A stretch of DNA of 64,000 bases from Tractidigestivibacter scatoligenes (lineage in GTDB: Bacteria > Actinomycetota > Coriobacteriia > Coriobacteriales > Atopobiaceae). Below the pieces are notes generated by a model. The model did no database searches. It saw nothing but the letters and a program-made list of their open reading frames with translations, and was not told where the DNA came from. The stretch covers positions 682,001 through 746,000 of the forward strand of contig NZ_LOJF01000001.1 of assembly GCF_001494635.1 (NCBI RefSeq), read 5' to 3'. A program made the translations under genes and the position numbers. This document shows positions 9,211-15,926 of the stretch, in pieces; position 1 is the first letter of the stretch, and every line of letters starts with the position of its first letter.

Positions 9211-9310
9211 CGGCGAGGTCGACCGGAGGACGGCGGACGGCCGGTGCGTGGCCACCCCGCGGCCGGTGACGCCCGAAGGCGCGTTTTCCAGCTATCGCGT
9301 TTGAAAGCCA

Positions 9311-9339
9311 CTCCCCGGCGTCGTTCTGGCGCCGGGGAG
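9311..9339 (+). terminator. Terminator-like hairpin downstream of ppc
   Basis: Perfect 10-bp stem CTCCCCGGCG / CGCCGGGGAG with a 9-base loop, followed by TTCGTCTT, 100 bases after the ppc stop. Confidence 0.65.
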
Positions 9340-9444
9340 TTCGTCTTAGCAGGGATTACGTCCAAAGTGACCCTTCGGTCGCCGCTTTGACGCCCGAGGG
9401 AGACTTTCGTCCTGTGCTCGCCTTGCCGCCAGCCCTCCCCCAGG

Positions 9445-9545
9445 AAACCTGCGGGTTAATAGCACCCGTGCGACGACGTTGCCGAGAAGAACCGCAGGTA
9501 GATGGGCTGGCCCTTCTCGGCGCACTGCTATTAACCCGCAGGTTT
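9445..9545. repeat. Intergenic inverted repeat with perfect 20-bp arms
   Basis: Arms AAACCTGCGGGTTAATAGCA (9445-9464) and its exact complement (9526-9545) enclose 61 bases that include GCCCTTCTCGGCGCAC immediately before the second arm. Outer bases (CCCTCCC and GGGAGGG) extend the pairing imperfectly. Confidence 0.7.
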
Positions 9546-9650
9546 GGTTTGGGGGGCGCTGGGAGGGCCTTGTTTGTCGCCGCCTGGACGTTTTCCGTTG
9601 CCGCTGGAGCCCCGCTTGCCGCCTCTAGGACCCGCCCCTGTCCCCTCTCG

Positions 9651-9733
9651 CAGAGAATAGCTCCTTTTCTTAATCGGGCACCGCATTTGCCCAGTTGTCG
9701 CGCAGCGGTATTAAGAAAAGGAGCTATTCTCTG
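9651..9733. repeat. Intergenic inverted repeat with perfect 24-bp arms
   Basis: Arms 9651-9674 (starting CAGAGAATAGCTCC) and 9710-9733 (ending GGAGCTATTCTCTG) are perfect complements around a 35-base loop. The loop contains GCATTTGCCCAGTTGTCGCG, closely related to the interior of the 4,635-4,713 repeat about 5 kb away. Confidence 0.7.
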
Positions 9734-9924
9734 CATCGAGGGCCGCTTGCCGGTGACGGAGCTTGTGGGGCGAGAAGGGCCGCTTGCCCCGCCGTCAGCC
9801 AGTCCTCGTTGCCCTTCTCGCTGAGCAGTATTTGTGATGTGAGAAAAACTTGCGATTGACGGTTGCGTTACATGAGCGTTTTCGCGTAAGATACTCCTCG
9901 CTGCAACCCCAGCAGCAGAGATTC

Positions 9925-9999
9925 GGGCGTTTAGCTCAGGGGGAGAGCGCTTCCCTGACACGGAAGAGGTCAGAAGTTCAAATCTTCTAACGCCCACCA
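9925..9999 (+). tRNA. tRNA-Val (anticodon GAC)
   Basis: A 75-base cloverleaf with acceptor stem GGGCGTT / AACGCCC, D-arm AGCTCAGGGGGAGAGC, anticodon stem CTTCC/GGAAG with loop CTGACAC giving anticodon GAC, T-loop TTCAAAT and an encoded CCA. It is the intact tRNA at the junction with the mobile elements. Its 3' half recurs at 44,879 and 58,072 as att sites. Confidence 0.95.
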
Positions 10000-10001
10000 T
10001 A
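9955..10001 (+). repeat. att site 1 (tRNA 3' half, left end of element 1)
   Basis: A 47-bp sequence from the tRNA anticodon loop (CTGACACGG) to two bases past CCA (CCACCATA), identical to 44879-44925. The shorter 40-bp part from GGAAGAGG on is also present at 58072-58111. It is the expected integrase core for tRNA insertion. Confidence 0.9.
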
Positions 10002-10007
10002 AACTCG

Positions 10008-10040
10008 CAGGTCAGAGGCTATGTCCTCTGGCCTGTTTTC
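10008..10040 (+). terminator. Element-borne terminator behind tRNA-Val
   Basis: CAGGTCAGAGG pairs with CCTCTGGCCTG (one G-T wobble) around a 6-base loop, followed by TTTTC. It replaces the chromosomal tRNA terminator, which the insertions moved to 58,119-58,151. Confidence 0.65.
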
Positions 10041-10045
10041 GTTTG

Positions 10046-10076
10046 GTGCACGCAAGAGTGCACGCGGAGTGCACAC
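10046..10076. promoter_or_regulatory. Integrase arm-type repeats, left end
   Basis: Three copies of an 8-mer: GTGCACGC at 10046-10053 and 10058-10065, and GTGCACAC at 10069-10076. The same 8-mer occurs four times at the right end (44719-44760), upstream of the integrase. Direct repeats at both ends of an element are typical of tyrosine-integrase arm sites. Confidence 0.7.
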
Positions 10077-10255
10077 AACCCATCCAGGACGCTTCCGCGG
10101 AATGCCGTTTCATCTGCGTGTCAAAATTTACCTTATACATTTTGAACTCTCCATTATGCAGACACATTTTTCGAGTCCGCAGTGCCGCCCCGCGTGCATG
10201 ACGGTCGTCCATGATCCTTCTTCCAGCTGACCGTAGCTGTGCCGATTTTCTGGTC

Positions 10256-10283
10256 GGGAAGCCACGGGAAGCCCGTGGAAGCC
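10256..10283. promoter_or_regulatory. Three 10-bp-phased GGGAAGCC iterons
   Basis: GGGAAGCC at 10256 and 10266 and TGGAAGCC at 10276, each exactly 10 bp apart, lie upstream of the first HTH gene. Related clusters occur at 12510-12527 and, on the minus strand, at 43319-43346. Helical phasing points to a DNA-binding protein site. Confidence 0.55.
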
Positions 10284-10314
10284 AGGCGTCCACGCGAGGC
10301 ACGCATGGTCGAAA

Positions 10315-10369
10315 GTGCCAGTCATATACATGTGTCGTCGCCACTCATGGCGACGCGCACGACTGGCAC
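10315..10369. other. Nested inverted repeat upstream of the first HTH gene
   Basis: Outer arms GTGCCAGTC (10315-10323) and GACTGGCAC (10361-10369) enclose a perfect inner hairpin CGTCGCCA-CTCA-TGGCGACG (10336-10355). It ends 50 bases before the next start codon. It could be a leader RNA structure, an origin or a recombination-accessory site. No function can be assigned from sequence. Confidence 0.5.
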
Positions 10370-10419
10370 ATGGTGGCACACGATGTCACCCGAGACGGGA
10401 ACATTTGGGAGGGATTCGC

Positions 10420-10710
10420 ATGGCTGCGGATCAGGCCGGGAGCCGCACGGACAACGGGCATCGGGGAGAATCCCCCGCCGTTCCGAGGAACGAGGAGGAC
10501 CTCGAGAGGATCGCCCGTATCTGCGCGGCGGGTGCCGATGGCGACCTCTGGATGGACACGCGTTCGGTCGAGCTCTACCTGGGGATCTCCAGGCGCACCC
10601 TGTACCGGCTCGTGAAGAACGGCGCCATACCCGTGAGCAGGGTCGGCAGGAGGATTCGCGTGAGCAAGCGCGCCCTCGACGCCGCCGTAGCGGCAGGTCT
10701 GGTCTGGTGA
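10420..10710 (+). CDS. Excisionase-family helix-turn-helix protein
   Basis: A 96-residue protein with a C-terminal MerR/excisionase-type HTH: LWMDTRSVELYLGISRRTLY (residues 43-62) followed by RLVKNGAIPVSRVGRRIRVS, the pattern of the HTH_17 family. The ATG at 10420 follows GGGAGG. It is the first gene inside the left end, near the arm sites, so it may be the recombination directionality factor or a regulator of the element. A second excisionase-like protein sits next to the integrase, so which one is Xis cannot be decided. Confidence 0.75.
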   Translation: MAADQAGSRTDNGHRGESPAVPRNEEDLERIARICAAGADGDLWMDTRSVELYLGISRRTLYRLVKNGAIPVSRVGRRIRVSKRALDAAVAAGLVW

Positions 10711-10871
10711 CCCGCCGTGCCCCCGAAAGAACAAGGCAACGTCGCTCGTATAACGTTTTATGAGCAGCGGCCGGCAGGCCGGGCCCGCGTCTCCAACGGC
10801 CTGCCAGCAGGCCCCCACCACCGGCTTCGGACGCCGGTCGGAACCCAACGAGGCGAACGGGGGCGATTCCG

Positions 10872-11174
10872 ATGAGTGGAAGAGGCGGCGAAGAGGAGAG
10901 GGTAATCTACGTCCTGCAGATGGTGCAGGACTACCTGACCATAGCGGACGTGGGGAAGCTGATGCACGTGAAGGTAACCACGGTCCGTGAGCTCGCCTTG
11001 AGGGACGTCGATCCGATACCCTTCAGGATCTTCGAGGACCAGCGCAGGAACCCCCTCGTCCACGCGGACGAGTTCAAGCTCTGGTGGGACAGGAACACGG
11101 TCCCCTACAAGGACTCCCCCGCGGGGAGGAACGCGACGGTCTACAAGAGGTCCTCACATGGCACGGGGCACTGA
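10872..11174 (+). CDS. Small DNA-binding protein, excisionase-like
   Basis: A 100-residue protein with a helix-turn-helix-like stretch DYLTIADVGKLMHVKVTTVR (about residues 20-39) and a following wing (IFEDQRRNPLVHADEFKLWW). ATG at 10872 with GGGGGC upstream. It overlaps the next gene by 17 bp, so the three genes up to the DnaC-like ATPase form a replication/maintenance block. The 161-bp gap before it contains a GGCAGGCC / GGCCTGCC inverted repeat (about 10,775-10,810). The exact role is unknown. Confidence 0.65.
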   Translation: MSGRGGEEERVIYVLQMVQDYLTIADVGKLMHVKVTTVRELALRDVDPIPFRIFEDQRRNPLVHADEFKLWWDRNTVPYKDSPAGRNATVYKRSSHGTGH

Positions 11175-11526
11175 CGGGAGGGCGCACGAGCGCGCCGTCG
11201 AGTACGTGCGGGTCTACCGGTTCATGACCGAGGGGATGGGCCTCCGAGGCTGCGAGCTGCTCGTCTACGCGAGGATCTTCGGCTTCTGCAGGCATGAGGG
11301 CGTCGAGTTCTACGAGAGCAAGAGGGGCACGGCACGCATGCTCGGCGTCAGCGAGCGACAGGTCCACCGGGCAGTCTCAGCGCTGGAGGCCAGGGGCCTC
11401 ATCGTCGAGCTCGGCGAGCACGTGCTGCCCAACAAGCGGATCACGAAGAGGTACGGGCTCGTGGACAGCGCGGTGGAACGGGCGGTCAGGGTCACGGAAC
11501 GGAGGAACAGGTCCGTGGGAGGCTGA
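11158..11526 (+). CDS. Winged-helix replication-initiator-like protein
   Basis: A 122-residue basic protein. A wHTH is visible at about residues 58-85 (KRGTARMLGVSERQVHRAVS then ALEARGLIVEL), the layout found in small replication organisers and RepA-N-like initiators of conjugative elements. Start ATG with AGAGG upstream, overlapping the preceding gene. It directly precedes a DnaC-type loader, which supports a role in element replication. The protein is short, so a purely regulatory role remains possible. Confidence 0.6.
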   Translation: MARGTDGRAHERAVEYVRVYRFMTEGMGLRGCELLVYARIFGFCRHEGVEFYESKRGTARMLGVSERQVHRAVSALEARGLIVELGEHVLPNKRITKRYGLVDSAVERAVRVTERRNRSVGG

Positions 11527-11564
11527 TTCCCCCATGACGGCATGGCATGGCGGGAGGCCCCGCA

Positions 11565-11641
11565 CCCATGACGGGACGTCACGCCGCCAACCAGGCCTCC
11601 CATGACATCGCGTCAGCGGCAGGGGTGACGCGGCGTCACCC
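11565..11641. promoter_or_regulatory. Array of three TGAC-n5-GTCA boxes before the DnaC-like gene
   Basis: Three 13-bp dyads lie in the 132-bp gap: TGACGGGACGTCA (11569-11581), TGACATCGCGTCA (11603-11615) and TGACGCGGCGTCA (11626-11638). The last is the centre of a 19-bp near-perfect palindrome, GGGTGACGC-G-GCGTCACCC. The first, as CCCATGACGGGACGTCA, is identical over 17 bases to the palindrome beside the oriT at 35309-35331. A shared repressor or initiator is the simplest explanation (inference). Confidence 0.6.
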
Positions 11642-11658
11642 GATAAAAGAGGAGGGAC

Positions 11659-12510
11659 ATGAAAGGAGAGACAGCAAAGGCGCCAGACCCCAGGCGCTCG
11701 CTCATCGGGCCGGCCCAGGCGAGGGAGCTGGGGCTCGGCCCCGAGCCGCCCGCCGCACGCTGCCCGTTCTGCGGGAGGGCGCTCGAGGCGAGGGGCGTCG
11801 TCGTCGGCGAGAGGGTCGTGTGGGTCTCCAGGGAACGCTGCTCGTGCAGCGGCGCCGCCGCCGCCGAGGAGGAGTCGCGCCGCGCGGAGGGCGAGCGCCA
11901 GGCGCAAGACCGCGAGGCCCGCCTCGCACGGTGCGGGATAGGCCGCCGCTTCCGATCGGCGCTCCCCACGGACGAGGCGTGCGCGTCGTTCGCGATGGGG
12001 TACCGCCACGGCACAGGCAACGGCCTCTACATCCACGGCGGGATCGGCGTGGGCAAGACGTACAACGCCGCCGGCATCGCGTCCGTGCTCCTCGACCGGG
12101 GGGAGACCGTCGCCTTCACGACCTCGGTCGAGCTCCTCGCGAGGATCAGGGACACCTTCGATGACGCCTCACCGGCCCGCGCCGCCTCGGTCAAGGAGCG
12201 CTACCTCTCGTGCGAGGTGCTCGTGCTCGACGACCTGGGGAAGGAGACGCAGTCGCCCTGGACGGTCATGACGCTCTTCGAGCTGCTGAACGCGCGCTAC
12301 GAGGGGATGCGATCCACGGTCATCACCACCCAGTACACCATGGACGAGCTCGAGGCGCGGCTCGCGAGGCGGGGCGAGGCGGAGACCGCGAGGGCGATAG
12401 TCTCGCGGATCAGGCAGACGTGCGACGACGTGAGGCTCGGCGGTCCGGACAAGCGGCGCGCCGCCGCCACGCCCACGCAGATGCGGAGAGTTTATGACGG
12501 GATACCCTAG
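11659..12510 (+). CDS. DnaC/IstB-type AAA+ ATPase (helicase loader)
   Basis: A 283-residue protein. The N-terminal third holds a zinc-ribbon-like CPFCG...CSC (about residues 34-57) and a charged helical segment. The ATPase domain has Walker A GGIGVGKT (about 127-134) and Walker B LVLDDLGKE (about 186-194). The arginine-finger region (SRIRQTCDDVRLGGPDKR) is at the C-terminus. This is the DnaC/phage replication protein layout that loads a replicative helicase. Start ATG at 11659 with GGAGGG. Together with the upstream wHTH gene it probably replicates the excised circle (inference). Confidence 0.8.
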   Translation: MKGETAKAPDPRRSLIGPAQARELGLGPEPPAARCPFCGRALEARGVVVGERVVWVSRERCSCSGAAAAEEESRRAEGERQAQDREARLARCGIGRRFRSALPTDEACASFAMGYRHGTGNGLYIHGGIGVGKTYNAAGIASVLLDRGETVAFTTSVELLARIRDTFDDASPARAASVKERYLSCEVLVLDDLGKETQSPWTVMTLFELLNARYEGMRSTVITTQYTMDELEARLARRGEAETARAIVSRIRQTCDDVRLGGPDKRRAAATPTQMRRVYDGIP

Positions 12511-12527
12511 GGAAGCCCGGGGAAGCC
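12510..12527. promoter_or_regulatory. Two phased GGGAAGCC iterons before the transfer operon
   Basis: GGGAAGCC at 12510-12517 and 12520-12527, again 10 bp apart and followed by AGGCGCC as in the 10,256 cluster (AGGCGTC). They lie at the DnaC-like gene's stop codon and 150 bp upstream of the first transfer gene. Confidence 0.5.
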
Positions 12528-12678
12528 AGGCGCCCCGTCGGGCCGACACGCGCCGCCCCATCCCCTGTAGAAGGGTGTGGGGCGGCGTCGCCGCGGCGCC
12601 ACACAGGACATGGCGGGGACTCGGCCGGGCGCGGCCGTCCCGGCGGCCCGCCCCTCACGCGATGAACGGGGGGCGGGC

Positions 12679-13376
12679 ATGGCGGACGACTACGGCGACG
12701 ACTCGGGACAGAGGCTCTACGACATGATCGTCCGCGCCGGCACGGTCGCCGCAGAGCGCTCCGGGCTCTCCGCGCGCGACGGCGCCATGGGCGAGACGGC
12801 CGCGAGGATCGAGGAGGCGCTCTCCGCGCTCAGGCGGCAGCTCGGCGACCAGGCGACGCCGGGGCCCGCGAGGGAGGAGCCGCGCGATGGCGCGACGCCC
12901 GAGTACGCCCGCCTCGACGTCCGCGAGCTCAAGGCCATCGACGGGTTCGAGGAACTCAAGGGGATCATCCACTCGGACCTCGAGGCGCACGGCGTCGGCA
13001 ACGGCTTCATGGAGGGACGGGACGGCAGGACCGAGCTCGTCTTCAGGCTGGACGACGCGCCGAGGGTGGCCGAGTGCCTGGACCGCCTCATCGAGGAGAC
13101 CCGCAGGGCCGCCGAGCGCGCTGAGCGCGACGCCCGCGCCCGCGACGACGGGGACCGCGACGAGAGGGGCCACGCCGACGAGGCGCGCGACGACGACCAC
13201 ACCGGCGAGACCCGCGGCGACGGGAAGGCCGTTGCCCGGAAGGACCGAGACGCGGAGCCCCTGGAGGACCGCGGCAGGCGCGCACGCGAGGCGTCGGAGG
13301 CCATGCGCGACGGGTCCGGCGCGCGCGACCGCGAGCGCGGGCGCGACCTAGCGCCCAGGCGCGAGGAGCGGTCAAA
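12679..13376 (+). CDS. PcfB/DUF3801-like conjugation protein
   Basis: The reading frame from ATG 12679 (GGGGGGCGG upstream) runs to a TGA ending at 13379 or 13380 within the GTGA overlap, about 233 residues. The folded part, residues 75-135 (LDVRELKAIDGFEELKGIIH and TELVFRLDDAPRVAECLDRL), resembles the small PcfB family that accompanies the VirD4-type coupling protein in Gram-positive conjugation. The rest is very rich in Arg, Asp and Glu and probably disordered. The 4-bp overlap with the coupling-protein gene and family synteny carry most of the weight of this call. Confidence 0.5.
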
Positions 13377-15191
13377 GTGAGCGCCGGCAAACCAAAGGGG
13401 ACACTGGCCGCGGCCATCGGCTCCGCGGCCGCGTTCGACGCAGCCGACCTCCTCGCGGACCTCGCCGCCGCGTCCGGCGCGGACCCCGTCGGCGCCGTCG
13501 AGTCCGCCCTCGCCGGCCTTCCCGCGCACGCTCTCGCCCGGCACCTGCTGCCGGCGGCGGGACCCGCGCAGCTCGCCTGCGGCACTGTGGCGGCGTGCGC
13601 CGTGTGGGTCGCGTGGGCGCGCGCCCTCGCGCACTCCGGCAACTGGCGGCGCGGCGAGGAGGGCGGCAGCGCCCGCTGGGCGGACGCCCGCGAGATGCGC
13701 CCCTTCGCGGACCGCGCGCACCCCGACCACAACATCCTGCTCACGGAGGGCGTGTCCCTCGCGATGTCCCGGGACGACCACGACGCGCGCTACGAGCGCA
13801 ACCGCAACGTGCTCGTGGTGGGCGGCTCCGGCTCGGGCAAGACGCGCGGCTACGTGCTCCCCAACATCATGCAGATGAACGCGTCCTACCTGGTCACCGA
13901 CCCCAAGGGCACGCTCGAGCCCACCTGCGGGGCGATGCTGCGCGCCCACGGCTACCGCGTGGCGTGGCTCAACACCGTGGACTTCTCGCGCTCGAGCCAC
14001 TACAACCCGCTCGCCTACGTGCGCACCCAGCAGGACGTGCTCGAGTTCGTCGACTGCCTCATAGAGAACACGAACGGCGAGAGGACGAGCTCGGCTGACC
14101 CCTTCTGGGAGAACGCCGAGCGGCTCCTGTACACCGCGCTCGTGGGGTACCTCGTCGAGCACTGCCCCGAGGCGGACCGCAACCTCCCGGGGCTCATGAC
14201 GCTGCTGTCGCTCGCGGAGGCGAGGGACGAGGACGAGTCGTTCATGAGCCCCCTCGACGTGCTCTTCGAGGAGCTGCGAACCGGCTGCGCGTGCGTGCCC
14301 GTGCGCGAGGCCGCGGCGGGCGACGGCCGGTCTGTCACGCGCGGGCGCGGCCCGGGCGTGCGCTGGGTGCCCGTGACCGAGCCCGCCCAGGGCGACTTCT
14401 CGCTCTCGCGCTACCACGCGTTCAAGACGGCCGCGGGGAAGACCCTCAAGTCGATCATCATCAGCTGCAACGCCCGCCTGGGCAAGCTCGACTCCGCCGA
14501 GCTCCGCGAGGTCCTCTCGGACGACGACCTCGGGCTCGAGGGGATGGGCGACCCCGGAGCGCGCGTGGCGATCTTCGCGACGCCCTCCGAGACCAAGAGC
14601 ACGTACAACTTCCTCTACGCGATCCTCGCGTGGCAGTGCGTGGGCAGGCTCTGCGACCGGGCGCTCGTGCGCTACGGGGGCTCGCTCCCGACGCCGGTGC
14701 ACCTCGTGCTCGACGAGTTCTGCACCATCGGCAAGCTCCCCGACATCCAGACCACCATAGCCACCGTCCGGTCCAGGAACATCGGGATGACGCTCGTCGT
14801 GCAGTCGCTCTCGCAGCTCACCGCGCGCTACGGCGAGGACGCAGAGACCATAGCGGACTGCTGCGACACGACGCTCTTCCTCGGCGGCAAGTCCACCAAG
14901 ACGAACAAGGCCATATCCGAGCAGGTGGGGCAGCAGACCGTCTCCACCCTCTCCAGCACCGAGAGCCGCGGGCCATCGGGAGGCTCCTCCAGGAGCTACC
15001 AGCACGAGGCCCGAGACCTCATACAGGCGTCCGAGGTCGGCAGGATGGACCGCCGCATGGCGATCCTCCTCGTCTCGGGATGCGACCCCGTGATGGACCG
15101 CAAGCTGAGCCCGGAGTCCCACCCCAGGGCGGGCGAGCTCTCGCGCGGCGCCCTCTCGGGCGGCGGGGAGGGGGCGGGACGGATGAAATGA
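13377..15191 (+). CDS. VirD4/TraG-family type IV coupling protein
   Basis: A 604-residue ATPase that links the relaxosome to the secretion channel. An N-terminal Ala-rich membrane region (about 35-85, including LACGTVAACAVWVAWARALA) is followed by Walker A VVGGSGSGKTRG (about 148-158), PKGTLEPT and Walker B VHLVLDEFCTIGKLPD (about 441-456), then QSLSQLTARYG. These are standard TraG/VirD4 signatures. GTG start at 13377 within a GTGA overlap with the preceding gene and GAGGAG upstream. It heads the secretion ATPase set with the VirB4 gene downstream. Confidence 0.92.
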   Translation: MSAGKPKGTLAAAIGSAAAFDAADLLADLAAASGADPVGAVESALAGLPAHALARHLLPAAGPAQLACGTVAACAVWVAWARALAHSGNWRRGEEGGSARWADAREMRPFADRAHPDHNILLTEGVSLAMSRDDHDARYERNRNVLVVGGSGSGKTRGYVLPNIMQMNASYLVTDPKGTLEPTCGAMLRAHGYRVAWLNTVDFSRSSHYNPLAYVRTQQDVLEFVDCLIENTNGERTSSADPFWENAERLLYTALVGYLVEHCPEADRNLPGLMTLLSLAEARDEDESFMSPLDVLFEELRTGCACVPVREAAAGDGRSVTRGRGPGVRWVPVTEPAQGDFSLSRYHAFKTAAGKTLKSIIISCNARLGKLDSAELREVLSDDDLGLEGMGDPGARVAIFATPSETKSTYNFLYAILAWQCVGRLCDRALVRYGGSLPTPVHLVLDEFCTIGKLPDIQTTIATVRSRNIGMTLVVQSLSQLTARYGEDAETIADCCDTTLFLGGKSTKTNKAISEQVGQQTVSTLSSTESRGPSGGSSRSYQHEARDLIQASEVGRMDRRMAILLVSGCDPVMDRKLSPESHPRAGELSRGALSGGGEGAGRMK

Positions 15192-15280
15192 GCCACGGCC
15201 GCGCGGGGACCCGGCGGCCGACCCGCGCCGCGGCCGGGAAAGGCCGCCGCAATGCAGGGATCCGACACGGGAGGGGTGCG

Positions 15281-15499
15281 ATGCTCTCCAACATCATCAG
15301 GCTCGTCTCGGGGTGCGTCACGTTCCTCGGGAGCTTCCTCATCGTCTGGGGCGCGGTAGCCCTGGGAATCGCGATCAGGGGGCCCGAGGCGGGCGGCTCG
15401 CAGATAGCGAGCGCCATCTCGACCATCGCGGGCGGCGCCATCGTCGTCGCCGCGGCGGTCTACTTCGGGATGATCGACACGTCCTGGCTCCCGGCCTAG
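15281..15499 (+). CDS. Small two-TM conjugation protein (VirB2/Maff2-like)
   Basis: A 72-residue hydrophobic protein with two predicted membrane helices, about residues 9-32 and 44-63, separated by a short polar loop (RGPEAGGSQ). ATG at 15281 with GGGAGGGG. Small two-helix proteins at this position between VirD4 and PrgI are usual in Tn1549-like and related ICEs and are thought to be pilin-like channel parts. Function is inferred from position and topology. Confidence 0.6.
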   Translation: MLSNIIRLVSGCVTFLGSFLIVWGAVALGIAIRGPEAGGSQIASAISTIAGGAIVVAAAVYFGMIDTSWLPA

Positions 15500-15509
15500 G
15501 GGGCCGGCC

Positions 15510-15926
15510 ATGCCGCTCTCGGTCGCCGTCCACAAGGACATAGGCGAGTACCAGGAGAAGGTCGTCGGCAAGCTCAGCCTGCGCACGCTGCTGTGCGTCG
15601 CGGGCGGGCTCGCCACGTCGGTCGCCGCGGCGGCCGCGTGCCAGCTCCTGCTGGGCATCGAGGCCGCGGACGCGAGCCTGCCCGTCATGTGCGCGTCGCT
15701 GCCGTTCTGGCTCGCCGGGTTCTGGCGGCCGCACGGCATGCGGGCGGAGCGGTTCCTGCCGCTCCTGTGGGAGCACGCGACGGGCGACGGCGTGCTGCTC
15801 TACAGGGGCCCGGAGCCCCACCGGCTCCCGGACGTGCCGATCGCAGTTAGGACGACGCGCCGCCACAGGCGCCGCGCCAGGAGGAGGGGGGCGGAGCTCC
15901 GTGAGCCGAGCAAGGAAGGAAGCTAG
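15510..15926 (+). CDS. PrgI family membrane protein (VirB3-like)
   Basis: A 138-residue protein with the typical PrgI opening (VHKDIGEYQEKVVGKLSLRT) followed by two close hydrophobic helices (about 28-50 and 56-72, ending WLAGFWRPHG), then a basic tail. PrgI proteins are small inner-membrane subunits encoded just before the VirB4 ATPase, as here. The gene overlaps the VirB4 gene by 26 bp. Start at 15510 follows GGGGG. Confidence 0.75.
   Translation: MPLSVAVHKDIGEYQEKVVGKLSLRTLLCVAGGLATSVAAAAACQLLLGIEAADASLPVMCASLPFWLAGFWRPHGMRAERFLPLLWEHATGDGVLLYRGPEPHRLPDVPIAVRTTRRHRRRARRRGAELREPSKEGS

Larger units (their letters stand above)
9211..9924. other. 714-bp intergenic region rich in inverted repeats
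   Basis: No convincing gene is present between ppc and tRNA-Val. The region contains the ppc terminator (9,311-9,339), two long inverted repeats (9,445-9,545 and 9,651-9,733), and at about 9,811-9,836 a half-element (GCCCTTCTCGCTGAGCAGTA) resembling the interior and arm junction of the first repeat. The tRNA promoter should lie around 9,880-9,915 but was not resolved with confidence. Confidence 0.6.

Noticed and set aside
6208-9255. Minus-strand frame of about 1,000 codons opposite ppc
   Set aside because: Opposite a perfect PEP carboxylase; composition artefact.
9356-10000. Minus-strand frame starting M-V-G-V-R-R-F-E-L-L-T-S-S across the tRNA
   Set aside because: This start is the reverse complement of the tRNA-Val 3' end. 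The same artefact appears at 57,877-58,110 over att site 3 and near 46,180 over the tRNA-fMet fragment.
10046-10076. CRISPR-like interpretation of short direct repeats (also 44719-44760, 45087-45116, 45965-45998)
   Set aside because: Repeats are only 8-11 bp with 0-5 bp gaps and no cas gene is present; they fit recombinase arm sites or operators.
12717-15122. Minus-strand frame of about 800 codons opposite the coupling protein
   Set aside because: Antisense shadow of VirD4; no ribosome site and no family features.
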